This document shows, one piece after another, positions 26,301 through 34,140 of a stretch of DNA of 64,000 nucleotides (position 1 is the stretch's first letter; every line of letters begins with the position of its first letter). The stretch covers positions 159,036,676-159,100,675 of the forward strand of contig NC_072792.1 in assembly GCF_028583425.1 (NCBI RefSeq). Reading direction: 5' to 3'. The DNA comes from Eublepharis macularius. Taxonomy: Eukaryota; Chordata; Lepidosauria; Squamata; Eublepharidae. A model generated the notes under the pieces. It searched no databases. It was not told where the DNA came from and saw only the letters and a list, made by a program, of their open reading frames with translations. Both the position numbers and the translations under genes were made by a program.

Positions 26301-29300
26301 AATTTGGGGGTAACACCTGGAGACAGTGGAATTTGGGAAGGGACCTCAGTCGTGTATAATGCAGCGAGTCCACCCTACAAAGCAGCCATTTTCTCCAGGG
26401 GAACTGATCTCTGTAGTCTGGAGATCAACTGTAATTCTAGGAGATCTTCAGGCAACCTTAATACCATTTCAGACTACGGGCGGGCCAGGTGTGTGTGTGT
26501 GTGGGGGGGGACACTTCTTTTGAATTCTCCTCCAATTAAAAAACAAACAAACCTGGAAATGGAAAGCTAGTACATCAAGAAGATGGTTTTAGCTCAGCCT
26601 TTTGTTGTGGTGCTAGTTTTCAGGGAGATTTTTTAAAGTAGGGAGCGTTCAAAAATGTAGATCCCACCTGCAGTCTCAAGAGATCCACCCATTCTGAAAA
26701 AGAAACCCTGTTTTTAAGAAGTCCAAAGCCTGCTCAAAGCACCAGATGAGGTGGCAGGGCAAAAATCTACACTGAAGTTTGAAGTCCTCTTTGAGTCTCG
26801 GTGAGAAAGGTGGACTATAAATAAAATAAATAAATGTGTGTGTGGCAATTAAGGAATGCAGAAGGGGAGAACCAAAGATCTGCAAAAAAAGCCAGTGTGT
26901 ACTCCGGGAGGGAGGTGCACCCGTACACAGTGTTAGCTGGCTCGCCAAGCCGTATAGCGAATTTGTCTACAGGCCAAAGCTGTGTAAGTCCTTGAGTCAA
27001 GCAAGCAGTACTGATGTTCCAGTCCTCCTTACTCCATTTGCATCATGGCCTCCCTCTTTCAGAAATGTTAGTCGCCAACCATGGCTCTCTGTTCTTTCTT
27101 TTTCAGGATATGCTTTCCTTTCTCTATCAAGAGGGGCCTTTCACCCGAGGTATTTTCAGACGTTCAGCAAATGCAAAATCCTGCAGGGAGCTGAGGGAGA
27201 AACTAGACTCAGGAGCTGAAGTGCACTTACTCTGCGAGTCCATATTTGTGACAGCGTCTGTGTTTAAGGTGGGCAGAAATCTCCCTCTTTTGGGCTCTTC
27301 TTCACTCTGGCGTGAGTCCCATAAAAGAGCTGCATTTCTACTGAGCTAAGCCAAACGTGCAATCCATCTAGCCTGACTAGCAGCAAGATTTTAATTCTAA
27401 TTCTCCAGGTGCTGAGGCAGAGCCCAGCCTGACATCCAGAGATCCAGACAGGTGCCAGGGCTTTAATCTGGGGCCCTTTAAATGTAAAGCCTTCCCTGTA
27501 CTACAGGGATATTTTCACAGTTCTGCCGCTCTTAAAGAGCTGAATCCTCCAACTTTCCCATGTGCAAATCCCCCTTGGAAATCACTGGAAGAGCAGGATT
27601 TCATTCTGCAAATATGCCATAGACGGCCAGGCTGTCTATGGACTTGGGTATTTAGTACTTTCTACAAGCAAAATGCATTAACTGCTGAGGTGCCAATTTG
27701 GATTTGTGGGACAAGGCAAAGCTCCAAAGGCGTTCTCTTCAATATATTCGAAATTAAAGGCTTTTGACACTTGAAAGACCAGCCTGTCTGTTGAGACATG
27801 AGCCTTTGTGAATCAGAGCCCTCTTCGTCAAAGGCTGTGAAAGCTTATGCCCCTTAGTACGCTTGAGCTGCTTTGCAGAGGCAGTGAACTGGGGATGGTC
27901 AGTGTTCAGGTTGTAAGAACCTCGGCTACCAGAGAGTGAAGATTTCGTTATTTGTTTGCCACCTTTGGTCTCTCACCCTTCTTCCAGAGAGCTCAGAAGG
28001 ATTTGTTTTATAGCCAGGTAGGTATTTAAACTCAGATCTTCCTGGTATGACACCACACTGACCGATAGCACATTAAGAGGAGACTACAGGGTTGTCCCCC
28101 CCCCCCCCCAGTGTCAGACTCTTTAGTTCCAGCTTCATTTACCAAGTGGGAAGCTGTTCATTACTGTTAAGGTGCATCCAGACGAGACCTAATTATTTAA
28201 TGCTGGGCTGGTGGGGACAGTCTATATGAGCTTAAAAGAGACAAGGGTACAGACTTGGGTGTCAACTGTATTGCTCCTTCTGCCCCTTCAGCAACTGATG
28301 GCTCATCTGTTTTGTTCTCCTTTCTCACTCAATAAGGATTTTCTTCGTAATATCCCAGGCAGCATATTCTCATCCCAGCTCTGTGAGCAGTGGGTCTCCT
28401 TAATGGATGAAGGAAACTGTGAAGAAAAGATAAAAAACATCTGCAGGTAGAATTATTTGTGTGATTCCTTCTGCCACTTCCAAAAATACATACAGCTTCC
28501 AAGCTGTGTTTCATAACCTTAGATTCGTGTTGCTTGATTGCTTACCTAGCTAAGCACTCTGTTTGGGTCTCCTTGTCATAATCTGCTCATTGCATGATTT
28601 TTAAGTGAATTTAGGCTACAGATCCCCGTGTTTTTAACAGAGAACACGGGAATTGAATATTTATTTGGAAAATTCCTTTCCCCATGAAATGGAACTTGCA
28701 TCCCAAGTAAAGGGCTCAGCTGTGATGGTGGGGGGAAACTTGGGGCTAATTTTGTGCAAACACAGTGTTGTGTTTTACAGGGTTACATTTCTGTGTTTCT
28801 AGGCTAATGGAACAGCTCCCCAGGGCCAATGTGGTTTTGTTGCGTTACCTCTTTGGAGTGTTATACAGCATAGAGAAACAGTCTGAAGACAACCAGATGA
28901 CTGCATTTAACTTAGCTGTTTGTATTGCACCCAGCTTGCTCTGGCCTCCAGCTCCTGCAAGCCCCGGGACAGAGGGCGAATTCACAAAGAAGGTTAGTTC
29001 AGCTAAGGTTAAGTCCTCTTCTGCCAGTCTGAAGTATCTTTGAAGAAATGTCCTTGAACAAAATAGTAACCCCCTCCCCCCCGCAAATCTTTGCACACTT
29101 TCTACAGGCTGGTCTTTGTTTCCTGTTTGAAGAGCTGGCAGGGGTTCTTTGCTAGAAAGATGGGAAAGGACTGTGAGCACATGGTGCAAAATTCCTAGTA
29201 GATGCCAGTCATGGAGTATCAGCTTCTCCTTTCCAACACACACTGCATTCAGATCTCAACCCAGGTCATACGGATTCAGAGGCAGGACACCAAGACATAT

Positions 29301-32300
29301 TTGCCATTAGCTTCTCAGAGGCCAGTTCATACATTCAGCATTCAGCTGGATCAAGAGGCAAAACCATTCCTGTGCTGTACTAAGTGTGGGGTTGCATGGC
29401 TGAATACTCTCCCACAGAACAACCTCCTTGCAAGTGGAACATTCATTCTGTTGGATTCAATTTACCCTTCCTTTTGACATACAATGTCAGTGGATTTTAT
29501 TTGCAAATGATATCCAAGAGTGACTCCCCCCCCCCCCCCAGCCTGAATGGTATCACAGAATTCTGATAATAAACTGGCCTTAAGCCTGTGCTAGATCCTT
29601 TTTACATTGATGATTTAATCTTGTGTAAAGTTTTGTCTAGATGCTATAGAATCAGGAGCCACCATCAAAGGTGATGAAATCAGCCAGTCCTCCTACATTT
29701 CCTTTTTTCCGGAGCTGACCTATAACTCTGGCAGGACAGACTGCAGTCCTGTCTTGGGAAGCAGCCTAGAACAGGCAGGTTGCACTAGGAGGATTTGTGT
29801 GGGAAGAAAAGAACTGGCACTGAGCTGGGATTTCATACAGCTGACAGGAGGGAGGCAAGGCAAATGTTCTAGGGCTGAGCAAAAGAGGAAGGCGTGGAAG
29901 GAGTCTGCTCCATGCCAAGGAAACAGTCAGGACTGGAAGGGAGGCCTGTTCTATTTCAAGAAGTTCATTATGTTATAATATTAACTTACATGATCCTTAA
30001 TGTATAAAAGAGCCATTTACCTAACGGCACATTCTTTCACAGCACAAAGCTTTGGAATTGAAAATGAGACACTGTTTACATCAAGGAGAATGTAAAAATG
30101 GGAGAGGGGAGAGGTGCTGCCACCACTTTGGAATGGATGACTTGGTTGCAAAACTATTGTAAATTTTTGGTCAATATTTTGCTGTTGGTTGCAGGTTTCT
30201 GTCCTTGTCCAGTTTCTGATTGAAAATTGCTGCAGGATTTTTGGAGAGGAAATTACTTCCATCTTTGCAGCTATAGTGCCCAAAAATGACAACAGAGAAG
30301 ACGGTTCAGGTAAAAAAAATGGAGGGGGTGGGTGACACTTGACATTTTGGCTTCAGGTTCCGTGGAGCTGCTTTGGTGCCGTGTCTGTGGCAACTGTAAT
30401 CTATGTTCAAGGTCACAGTATTGTACAGTGAAGTGTATATAGGATGAGAGATCCTTCTGTGGCTATTCACCATGATGTCTTAATGGAACCTCCGTGTTCA
30501 GAGGCAATACCCCTATGGCTGCCAGTGCTGGGGGAGCTCCCCCAGGAGGAGGTTTTGGCCACCGTTCTCTACTTTTCTAAGCCTTCCAAGGGCAAAGGGT
30601 TGGCCACTGTGTGAAACGTGATGTTGGACTAGATGGACCGCTGATACGATAATGAAGATACTTGAACATTTGTGTGACTATAGACAACCATCTGACCATA
30701 TGGGGATGTTTGGCTTACTGTAAAAGTAGTGCAATAAAGGTGGTCCTCAGCTGGTTTTCTGATATTCTGTGGTTGCTGTTGATTTACCCCTGGTTCCTGA
30801 CTCTTTTGTCTCTACAAATGAAGGCATTAGTTGTCCTTTTACTTCATACTTCCTAGTTATTTATCTCCTGAGCCTTGTGTATTGGTAAATAGCAGACACA
30901 GGGAGCTGGGGATAGGGAGACAGAGAGCTGTGGAGGGCCATTTGAGGTCAAGAAATTGCCAAGAGAGAAATCACAGAGGAAAAGGATAAAAACTTCCCTC
31001 TGTACCACCCAGTTTGACTTTGAGGAGTGGGGCTGGTGTTTAATACCAACGACTGATCAGAACATTCTGTTAGCAGAGTCTCAGGCTTGGATCTTATGTG
31101 TAAGTTCTGTTTGCACTAGCTAATCTTGCTGTTGAGTGCATTTCTTTATGTGCCAGTTCTTCTTTTTGCACAAGGGCTGATTGAAAACCATTGCTCTTAC
31201 CCAAAGCGAAGTACTAGCGCAAGAGGAAGTGTGATCCACAGTAGTTTTGTGCACAGAACTTGTTCGTAGAATGCAAGGCCCACAGTCTAATCTAGTTTGG
31301 TGCTGAGCACCCTGGAGCCAGTTACTGTCTCTCAGCTGAGCCCTACTTCACAGGATGATTGTGAGAGTGAGATCAAGAACATGGAATCATGCCGGACACT
31401 GCAAAGAGATAACTGAAATGGTTCCTGTTTTTAATATTGGGGGACGCTGCTTTTCATTGAACAGACAACACCTCATGACGTGCTAACACCTATTTTGTAA
31501 TCTTACAGATCTCTCCTCTTTTCATCTGAACGACTCCTCTTACGACAGTTTGGAAAATGAGTTGAATGACTGCACAGATTCCTCATTTACCAACCTAATC
31601 AAAAAACGTGGTCAAGAGAACAGGAGCAGAGATTCTGTTTTGACCCTAAGTGATTGTGACTTGGACCCGCCAGAAACAGAAGGCGCTCAGATCAAATTGC
31701 CGGCCAAATCACAGCCAGTGTCCATTTCTGCTGGCTTCCATCACAAATCTCCATCACGGGAACATTCTGAGAATGAATCTTTGTGCTCCATCACATCAGG
31801 ATACTCATCAACCACCCTCTCGGATGTTCTCAAAAGCTCAAGAAGACACAGGCGCTGCTCTGAACCCACTATCGGCCTTTGTGCCTCAAAGTTTACTCCA
31901 GTCGGTGGGTTCCATGAAAGTGCCGTACGTAAAGCCAGCTGTGATGCTGTTTTGTCCCATACAGATGAAGACTGTCTTAAGCAGCTTCGCTCGCTACAGG
32001 TGGAAGGCCGGAAGCTTATCAACCAGAGTTTGGTTATGGGCATAGATGTGGGCAAGAATGTTACAGAAAGCCACAGCAGCGAAAAGAAAGACACATCTAA
32101 CCGCCTTCTGCTACCACCTCCTCTTAGGCTGAATATTAGTTCAAGAACTAGCTGTTCTAGTCTGTCATCTCCTGGTACTTCCCCTTCTGGGTCTTCAATG
32201 AGTTCTCTAGACAGTGCTTTTTCACAGTTTTCGGACTACTCAGTATTTACCCCAACTGAGACCTCCTCTCCTTTGGACTGCACTTTTCACCCTCCAAGGA

Positions 32301-33244
32301 AATATGGAGATCTTTCCCCAGATTTTAATCCTTTCTCAGGTATCCACCATGGGTCAGGGGCTGGCTCTTTTCCTACTCAAACTACTAGCAGCCATAGCAG
32401 CAACTTGTTAAGCATTAAAAAAGAGAGCCTGGAGTGGCCTCCTCATAAAAGCCTCGTCACCCTTCATCCCAGCACGTGGCTAAAAAGCGGGGCTTCCACC
32501 ATGAAAAACTGGACTCTTCGAAAAAGGGAGAGGGTCTCCAAGCAAGAAGAGAAGAAAAAGAGCTCCACTAAAATATCTGTGGAGACAGAAATGTGTCCTT
32601 CAGATATGTGTGAGATGAATTTATATCAAGGGCAATGCCACGGAATGGAAAATCCTGTTACAACCGTAAGTGTTAATGCTGCATCACTGAACCAGGAAAA
32701 CAGTTCTTCTCAGGGAGCTGGGCAGCTTGGCGGTATTCCCTTTTGTCCAGGGGAAGTCAAAGACAAGAGGTTGAAGGCCTTGGAGCTTTTGGCTGAACAA
32801 AGTAAAGAAGAGGAAGAGGAGGAAAGTTCTTCAGTTTTTCCTTCTCATAAAAGACAGCCTTCCAGTACAAACCCAAGTACCAAACATAAACTGAAGCCAG
32901 ATGCTGCATTCAGCACTGAAAATCAACATAAGGCCAAGGAAAACTTCAATGAATCTGTGATTTCCTCAGAGGCTGAAGTGAAAGATTCCAAGGGTGGTAA
33001 ATTTTTGTCACGTGTAGAGTCCAAATTTGCCAGTGCTGGTGACTCTGAAAGAGACTTGTGTTGCTCTTCGGAACTCACAAAAGCCAAGGGGGAACTTTTG
33101 ATTAGATCAAATTCTAATACTTGTTTCCCAAAATCAGAGGGTGGGAGTGATACCGGCAATAGAGAGTGGATGAAAAAGCTATGTGCTGATCCCAAGTTTG
33201 AGGAAATTGACCAAAAGTTTTTTAGTGAGGAATCTTACGTTTGA
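2291..33244 (+). CDS. ARHGAP20: ARHGAP20, Rho GTPase-activating protein 20 (5' partial, 11 exons)
   Basis: The spliced exons are 2291-2332, 3224-3308, 8008-8085, 13212-13278, 19275-19463, 25041-25219, 27107-27268, 28337-28446, 28803-28992, 30195-30309 and 31509-33244. All introns are GT-AG and every phase joins, giving 983 in-frame residues and a TGA stop. Domains, numbered from the first visible residue, are the last PH-domain strand and helix (1-20), a Ras-associating domain (about 31-100), RhoGAP (about 194-395) and a serine-rich tail (406-983). The RhoGAP domain carries the arginine finger in GIFRRSA (codon 27158-27160) and the NQMTAFNLAVCIAPSLLWPP helix. The family protein (RA-RhoGAP) is known to bind Rap1 through its RA domain and to stimulate GTP hydrolysis by Rho, linking Rap1 to cytoskeleton and neurite control. 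The 5' exons, including most of the PH domain, are outside the window. Convergent FDX1 downstream supports orthology. The gene looks intact and functional. Confidence 0.96.
2333..3223 (+). other. ARHGAP20: ARHGAP20 intron
   Basis: GT-AG intron of 891 nt. It contains the SINE/hAT chimera at 2364-2751. The remainder shows nothing recognisable. Confidence 0.8.
2364..2751 (+). repeat. tRNA-derived SINE with middle replaced by hAT-derived segment
   Basis: The 5' part (2364-2571) has the head gcagagtggtaagctgcagt and the body ttgactcagccttccatcct. The 3' part (2692-2751) is gtcagtaatgactcggtgct followed by a (TTTACC) tail. Between them, 2572-2691 is not SINE. It is the same segment as at 1949 onward and ends in gatttaaactttaaaaaa, as in the hAT copies. 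Confidence 0.75.
3224..3308 (+). CDS. ARHGAP20: ARHGAP20 exon: PH-RA linker and start of RA domain
   Basis: An 85-nt exon after acceptor tgacag and before donor gtaagt. It reads SRIKEEKAKDYPKSIPLKI and then IAKDLGNCAY. The basic/acidic linker leads into the first strand of the Ras-associating domain. It ends in phase 0. Confidence 0.93.
3719..3778. repeat. 60-nt imperfect hairpin
   Basis: Arms gctctagcatttggcaaaaa and ttttgccaaatattagagc pair almost fully around a short loop. It resembles a decayed MITE core or a miRNA-like foldback. Confidence 0.7.
4080..4790 (-). mobile_element. CR1-clade LINE fragment (tentative)
   Basis: On the minus strand the region reads as the low-complexity 5'/pol boundary sequence I associate with reptilian CR1-type repeats (for example the phrase 'aaacagcactgggcccaaac' read on plus). 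It contains no intact reading frame. Confidence 0.4.
4806..4895 (-). repeat. LINE-tail-type dispersed repeat
   Basis: The phrases gatttgagtccagtggcacc, ttagagaccaaaaagatttt and ataagcttttgagag recur at 58148-58240. Diverged relatives lie at 14619, 27740, 34738, 36440 and 47960. Confidence 0.6.
6395..6705. mobile_element. Non-autonomous hAT element with 8-bp TSD
   Basis: Termini are CCGGGCTTTTTTTC (one decayed base) and GAAAAAAAGCCCTG. A perfect 8-bp duplication, AGTGCTAG, lies at 6387-6394 and 6706-6713. The core is a foldback around gagggcaatctcaactcccc. Confidence 0.92.
6880..7056 (+). mobile_element. LINE 3' end with (TTGAA)n tail
   Basis: An AT-rich 3' UTR-like stretch ends in aataaagaattgaattgaat and further ATTGA repeats. 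Short tandem tails of this kind are typical of L2/CR1-clade LINEs. Confidence 0.55.
7652..7717. mobile_element. Short MITE
   Basis: ACAGTGAAATCCTAAGCAGA is mirrored by the inverse of TCTGCTTAGGATTTCACTGT, with about 25 nt between the arms. It is a common squamate palindromic repeat, here apparently internally deleted. Confidence 0.75.
8008..8085 (+). CDS. ARHGAP20: ARHGAP20 exon: RA domain
   Basis: A 78-nt exon (26 codons, phase 0 on both sides) after cctgcag and before gtgaga. It reads SKTLTVTNTDTANDVILMAL and then QQLGIN. The TxTANDVI pattern is the second strand and first helix of a ubiquitin-fold RA domain. Confidence 0.94.
8840..9704. mobile_element. 865-bp non-autonomous hAT element with perfect 8-bp TSD
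   Basis: Termini are TAGACATGGGCAC and GTGCCCATCTCTA. CTTTTGTG flanks both sides (8832-8839 and 9705-9712). The sub-terminal regions are rich in gaac/gttc words (gaaccagtggttcg, ctggttcgttgg), typical of hAT transposase-binding regions. The interior has open frames on both strands but no transposase motif I can see. Confidence 0.92.
10302..10760 (-). mobile_element. CR1 LINE 3' end (ORF2 C-terminus and 3' UTR)
   Basis: On the minus strand the frame 10668-10369 reads FSLEKRRLRGDMIALFKYLK, then FFTVRVVQKWNQLPREVV and VFKKRLDEYLSEML before a stop. This is the conserved C-terminus of CR1 reverse-transcriptase proteins. The 3' UTR ends near tccaactctatgatac, the classic CR1 terminus. The copy is 5'-truncated and cannot move. 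Confidence 0.9.
11886..12052 (-). repeat. tRNA-derived SINE copy
   Basis: The phrase aacaactctgtgaggtaggt and the head region aggattatgaaccctgatgt (read on plus) place it in the same SINE family as the window's first repeat. Confidence 0.65.
12556..12590. repeat. Perfect 15-bp inverted repeat with 5-nt loop
   Basis: CAGGTCGGGAAAGTG, then gttgg, then CACTTTCCCGACCTG. The same gggaaagtggttggcac word also occurs directly upstream (12540-12555), suggesting origin by template switching. Confidence 0.9.
13212..13278 (+). CDS. ARHGAP20: ARHGAP20 exon: RA domain
   Basis: A 67-nt exon after a ttttaaag acceptor and before gtaagt. It reads GSENDYQLWVNSGKEDAPYP and then LIG. The YQLWV strand followed by a charged turn and APYPLIG is the centre of the RA domain. 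It ends with one base of the Gly codon, completed by the next exon. The acceptor has A instead of C before AG. Confidence 0.94.
13451..13631. mobile_element. Foldback DNA element with inverted termini
   Basis: ggcttagatccaccagagtg at the left is mirrored by gttctggtggatccaaccc at the right. The centre, gcagccaaaaggctg, is also self-complementary. It is about 180 bp with no TSD clear to me. Confidence 0.65.
14185..14410 (-). repeat. tRNA-derived SINE copy
   Basis: On the minus strand a B-box ggttcaatccc lies after the head. The middle (ggagtcagagtggacaatac) matches the other copies at 19951, 50690 and 54892. Confidence 0.7.
14619..14685 (+). repeat. LINE-tail-type fragment
   Basis: The words ttaatctgttgcagc, aaaaataaacaggagccttg and tggcacc belong to the same dispersed family as 34738. 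Confidence 0.5.
15255..15770 (+). mobile_element. CR1/L3-type LINE: ORF2 C-terminus and 3' UTR
   Basis: A frame from 15329 to 15592 reads MVGEDMIEVYKIMHGMEK, then KYFFAQQVIKWWNSLPVHTE and FKGWLDRFMEERPISDY before TAG. This is the C-terminal domain of CR1/L3-clade polymerases. The 3' UTR (agccatggtaactaaaggga ... gctggtttgatccaataggg) recurs alone at 30450-30650. The copy is 5'-truncated. Confidence 0.82.
15771..15812 (-). repeat. tRNA-SINE head fragment
   Basis: Read on the minus strand, tggctcagtaggagaacacc and tgctttgcac form an A-box-containing SINE head. It directly abuts the LINE end. Confidence 0.55.
16847..17043. mobile_element. AGGGTTGCCA-type DNA transposon copy
   Basis: It shares ttgggaaattcctggagatt and gcagccattttctcaaggag with copies at 18301 and 26269. 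The right end tgttgacaaccct is a decayed TGGCAACCCT. Confidence 0.75.
17952..18066 (+). repeat. 5S rRNA-derived SINE
   Basis: gatctcattagatctcaaaa, agataagcagggtcagcctt and ggttagtaattggatggtag give the 5S order. Box C is at 18010-18021. It lacks most of the 3' tail. Confidence 0.8.
18301..18491. mobile_element. AGGGTTGCCA-type DNA transposon copy
   Basis: The left end is AGGGTTGCCAGCTC and the right end ttggcagtcct. The interior matches 16847 and 26269. No 8-bp duplication is obvious, so the superfamily is uncertain. Confidence 0.8.
19275..19463 (+). CDS. ARHGAP20: ARHGAP20 exon: end of RA domain and linker
   Basis: A 189-nt exon after gagcag and before gtaagt. It begins HEYPFGIKMSHVRD, the last RA strand and helix, and continues to FLVEQLPRELQCQFILKPSR, a conserved block between the RA and RhoGAP domains. 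It ends with a single G. Confidence 0.96.
19951..20132 (-). repeat. tRNA-derived SINE copy
   Basis: cctgaagctgttttatactg, then agtcggaccactggtccgtc, leads to a tRNA-like head (tggctcactggcagagctcc read on minus). The A-box and the ggattgaat B-box complement are visible. Confidence 0.78.
20427..20613. mobile_element. Palindromic MITE, type A
   Basis: Termini GAGCCAAGCTACAAGTGACG and CGTCACTTGTAGCTTGGCCC. The long arms contain cacttgcctggcaagtgaac and its inverse around a ttgatcaa centre. Flanks are TTA and TCT, so the 3-bp duplication is not preserved here. Confidence 0.85.
22671..22719. repeat. Local 28-bp direct duplication
   Basis: cccttcttgggaactaggag followed by 'a' occurs at 22671 and again at 22699, joined by aactagtt. 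It is a simple local duplication. Confidence 0.8.
22731..22861 (-). repeat. 5S rRNA-derived SINE
   Basis: ggtctcccatcaaattacta (box C complement at 22775-22785), then gaccctgcttagcttctgag and atctgatgagactgggc, is 5S-like sequence on the minus strand. Confidence 0.8.
23531..23634. repeat. 28-bp tandem repeat, nearly four units
   Basis: Units start at 23531, 23559, 23587 and 23615. Each begins catgctgtgc and ends aaaagct.cttttta. They differ by single substitutions. Confidence 0.9.
23781..24000 (+). repeat. tRNA-derived SINE copy
   Basis: A-box-like tgtagcagtgggaatggc and B-box ggttcgaatcccc (about 23826) are followed by gtaagccactttgggtcccc and an AT-rich end. Confidence 0.8.
24330..24550 (-). 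repeat. tRNA-derived SINE copy
   Basis: A tttatttatttatttattca tail, then caatacccctgtgaggtaag and ggatctcctaggtctctcta. The family is as at 40783 and 59600. Confidence 0.7.
25041..25219 (+). CDS. ARHGAP20: ARHGAP20 exon: linker and start of RhoGAP domain
   Basis: A 179-nt exon after ttcctcag and before gtgagt. A basic patch (FKRKRSIINWAFWRG) is followed by a Ser/Pro stretch (SSPTSPSSG). The RhoGAP fold then begins at LFGLSLPTICENENLPKPVL. The Ser-Pro stretch is a plausible phosphorylation segment (inference). Confidence 0.96.
25831..25916 (-). repeat. (TTTGG)n microsatellite attached to SINE/LINE end
   Basis: gatttggtttggtttggttt leads into tattccgccctccctgcacc and ggctcagggcggaa, a SINE 3' region read on the opposite strand. 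The pentamer array is probably its tail. Confidence 0.7.
26269..26459. mobile_element. AGGGTTGCCA-type DNA transposon copy
   Basis: gattgccggttcc at the left and caggcaacctt at the right. The interior gcagccattttctccagggg and gaactgatctctgtag matches 16847 and 18301. Confidence 0.78.
27107..27268 (+). CDS. ARHGAP20: ARHGAP20 exon: RhoGAP with arginine finger
   Basis: A 162-nt exon (54 codons, phase 0) after tttttcag and before gtgggc. It contains GPFTRGIFRRSANAKSCREL. The Arg of GIFR (27158-27160) aligns with the catalytic arginine finger of RhoGAP domains, so the domain should be active. Most RhoGAPs have Gly after the Ser of GIFRxSG. Here it is Ala, which I recall as normal for this subfamily. 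Confidence 0.97.
27269..28336 (+). other. ARHGAP20: ARHGAP20 intron
   Basis: GT-AG intron of 1.07 kb with a LINE-tail-type fragment at about 27740-27850 and a poly-C run near 28097. Nothing else is recognised. Confidence 0.75.
27740..27850 (-). repeat. LINE-tail-type dispersed repeat
   Basis: ttgacacttgaaagaccagc, gaatcagagccctcttcgtc and aaagcttatgcccc are diverged versions of the 58148 repeat. Confidence 0.5.
28337..28446 (+). CDS. ARHGAP20: ARHGAP20 exon: RhoGAP
   Basis: A 110-nt exon reading DFLRNIPGSIFSSQLCEQWV and on to KIKNICR. FLRNIPGSIF is the RhoGAP motif usually written FLRELPEPL. The acceptor is caataag with a weak pyrimidine tract, but the phase and peptide fit both neighbours. 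Confidence 0.96.
28447..28802 (+). other. ARHGAP20: ARHGAP20 intron (356 nt)
   Basis: A short GT-AG intron with no repeat recognised. Confidence 0.9.
28803..28992 (+). CDS. ARHGAP20: ARHGAP20 exon: RhoGAP
   Basis: A 190-nt exon after tttctag and before gttagt. It reads LMEQLPRANVVLLRYLFGVL, then NQMTAFNLAVCIAPSLLWPP, then EFTKK. The LP..N...LRYLF helix and the Asn of MTAFNLAVCIAPSL are core RhoGAP signature residues that contact the GTPase. Confidence 0.97.
28993..30194 (+). other. ARHGAP20: ARHGAP20 intron
   Basis: GT-AG intron of 1.2 kb. It is unique-looking apart from a C-run near 29527, with no gene or named repeat. Confidence 0.85.
30195..30309 (+). CDS. ARHGAP20: ARHGAP20 exon: end of RhoGAP domain
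   Basis: A 115-nt exon after ggttgcag and before gtaaaa. It reads VSVLVQFLIENCCRIFGEEI, then TSIFAAIVPKNDNREDGS. The last RhoGAP helix (VQFLIENCCRIFG) closes the domain. It ends with a G that forms Asp with the next exon. Confidence 0.95.
30450..30650 (+). mobile_element. CR1/L3-type LINE 3' UTR
   Basis: tggctattcaccatgatgtc, ggaacctccgtgttcagagg and ggttggccactgtgtgaaac, then gatgttggactagatggacc. The same 3' UTR follows the polymerase frame at 15593. Confidence 0.72.
31285..31410 (+). repeat. tRNA-SINE body fragment
   Basis: ccagttactgtctctcagct and acttcacaggatgattgtga are the SINE body seen at 36820. The tRNA head is missing. Confidence 0.6.
31509..33244 (+). CDS. ARHGAP20: ARHGAP20 last exon: serine-rich C-terminal tail
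   Basis: This exon holds 578 codons including the stop, after ttacag. It opens with FHLNDSSYDSLENELND and has low complexity throughout. Visible blocks are one HRRCSEP module, a CSSLSSPGTSPSGSSMSS serine run, FTPTETSSPLDCTF, VTLHPSTWL with a basic NWTLRKRERVSKQEEKKK, an acidic run of glutamates, and the terminus KFFSEESYV. The Ser-Pro sites suggest phosphoregulation (inference). No known fold is visible. The ORF is long, open and preserved, as expected for coding sequence in a repeat-rich background. Confidence 0.97.
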
Positions 33245-34068
33245 GAAACAGCCTGTGTCAAAAGAACTGTATTTCAGAAATTTTTATAATTTTTGTTTGG
33301 TGTGATTATCCCAGGAGGATATATTCTCTCTTGTCAGGGGCTTTAGTGGAACTCATGCTGTATGAGGAATTAACAGAATGACTTTCCTGGAGACAATATT
33401 ATGGATTCAGAAACTTTTGGTGGCCTCTGGGGAGGCTACGACAAAACCTTAAGAAGCATTCTCAGCTCCACAACTTGAGTCTGCTTTGCTATTCAGTCAC
33501 TCCTGTATGTTTTAAACACTATAAATCTGTTTTGTGTCCGTTAGTGATTTGGATGTAGTGTGGGGAGGTCATGCTGAACTCCATAGCTGTGGTATTGTTG
33601 TGCAGTTTTGAAGCTGATGGTCCCTTATATTGTCCTCCAAGGGAAAAGGTTTAATGTTTTTCTATGTTTTACAAGGCAACCGCTCAATAGTTTCAGTCAT
33701 TTTTCCTCTTGCAGCAAAAGAAGAACATTTTAAATGAAGCATATAATTCCTGAACCTCCTATAACTTACAATGCCAAGTTTTTTGTGTGTATGTCACTTA
33801 CTGTGCTCCATTTGGATGTTACATTTTGGTTTCCAATTGTGAACAGTTTCTCAATGATAATGCTGTCAGATGGCATTGTGTATTGTCGTCGTCGTTCTTG
33901 CCAGCTGAACTTATGTAATTTTTATTATATACCATTGAAATAATCTTTATTATAATATATTGAAAGTCATGCATTATCTTAAAAATGCTTTGAGATTGTA
34001 TAATATATCTTGATAAAAATTTTGCTATTGTATATGTTCCCAAATAAATGTGTATTTTTGTACTTGCG
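33245..34068 (+). other. ARHGAP20: ARHGAP20 3' UTR
   Basis: This AT-rich, repeat-free sequence follows the stop and leads to AATAAA at 34043-34048. A GU-rich stretch (gggtggtgaagggctctgg) just beyond fits a downstream cleavage element. The exact cleavage point is inferred. Confidence 0.75.
34043..34048 (+). terminator. ARHGAP20: Polyadenylation signal AATAAA (proximal)
   Basis: A canonical hexamer about 800 nt after the stop codon. GU-rich sequence follows 40-60 nt downstream. It is the best candidate for the main ARHGAP20 3' end. Confidence 0.7.
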
Positions 34069-34140
34069 GAACATGCTGCTAACTTTTTGGGTGGTGAAGG
34101 GCTCTGGTGGTGATGTGTATGCATTTCATGGTGTATTTGA

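Larger units (their letters stand above)
25220..27106 (+). other. ARHGAP20: ARHGAP20 intron
   Basis: GT-AG intron of 1.9 kb. It contains a TTTGG microsatellite with SINE tail (25831-25916), a DNA transposon copy (26269-26459) and a LINE/SINE end near 26795-26836. Confidence 0.8.
30310..31508 (+). other. ARHGAP20: ARHGAP20 last intron
   Basis: GT-AG intron of 1.2 kb with a LINE 3' UTR copy (about 30450-30650) and a SINE fragment (about 31285-31410). Confidence 0.85.
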
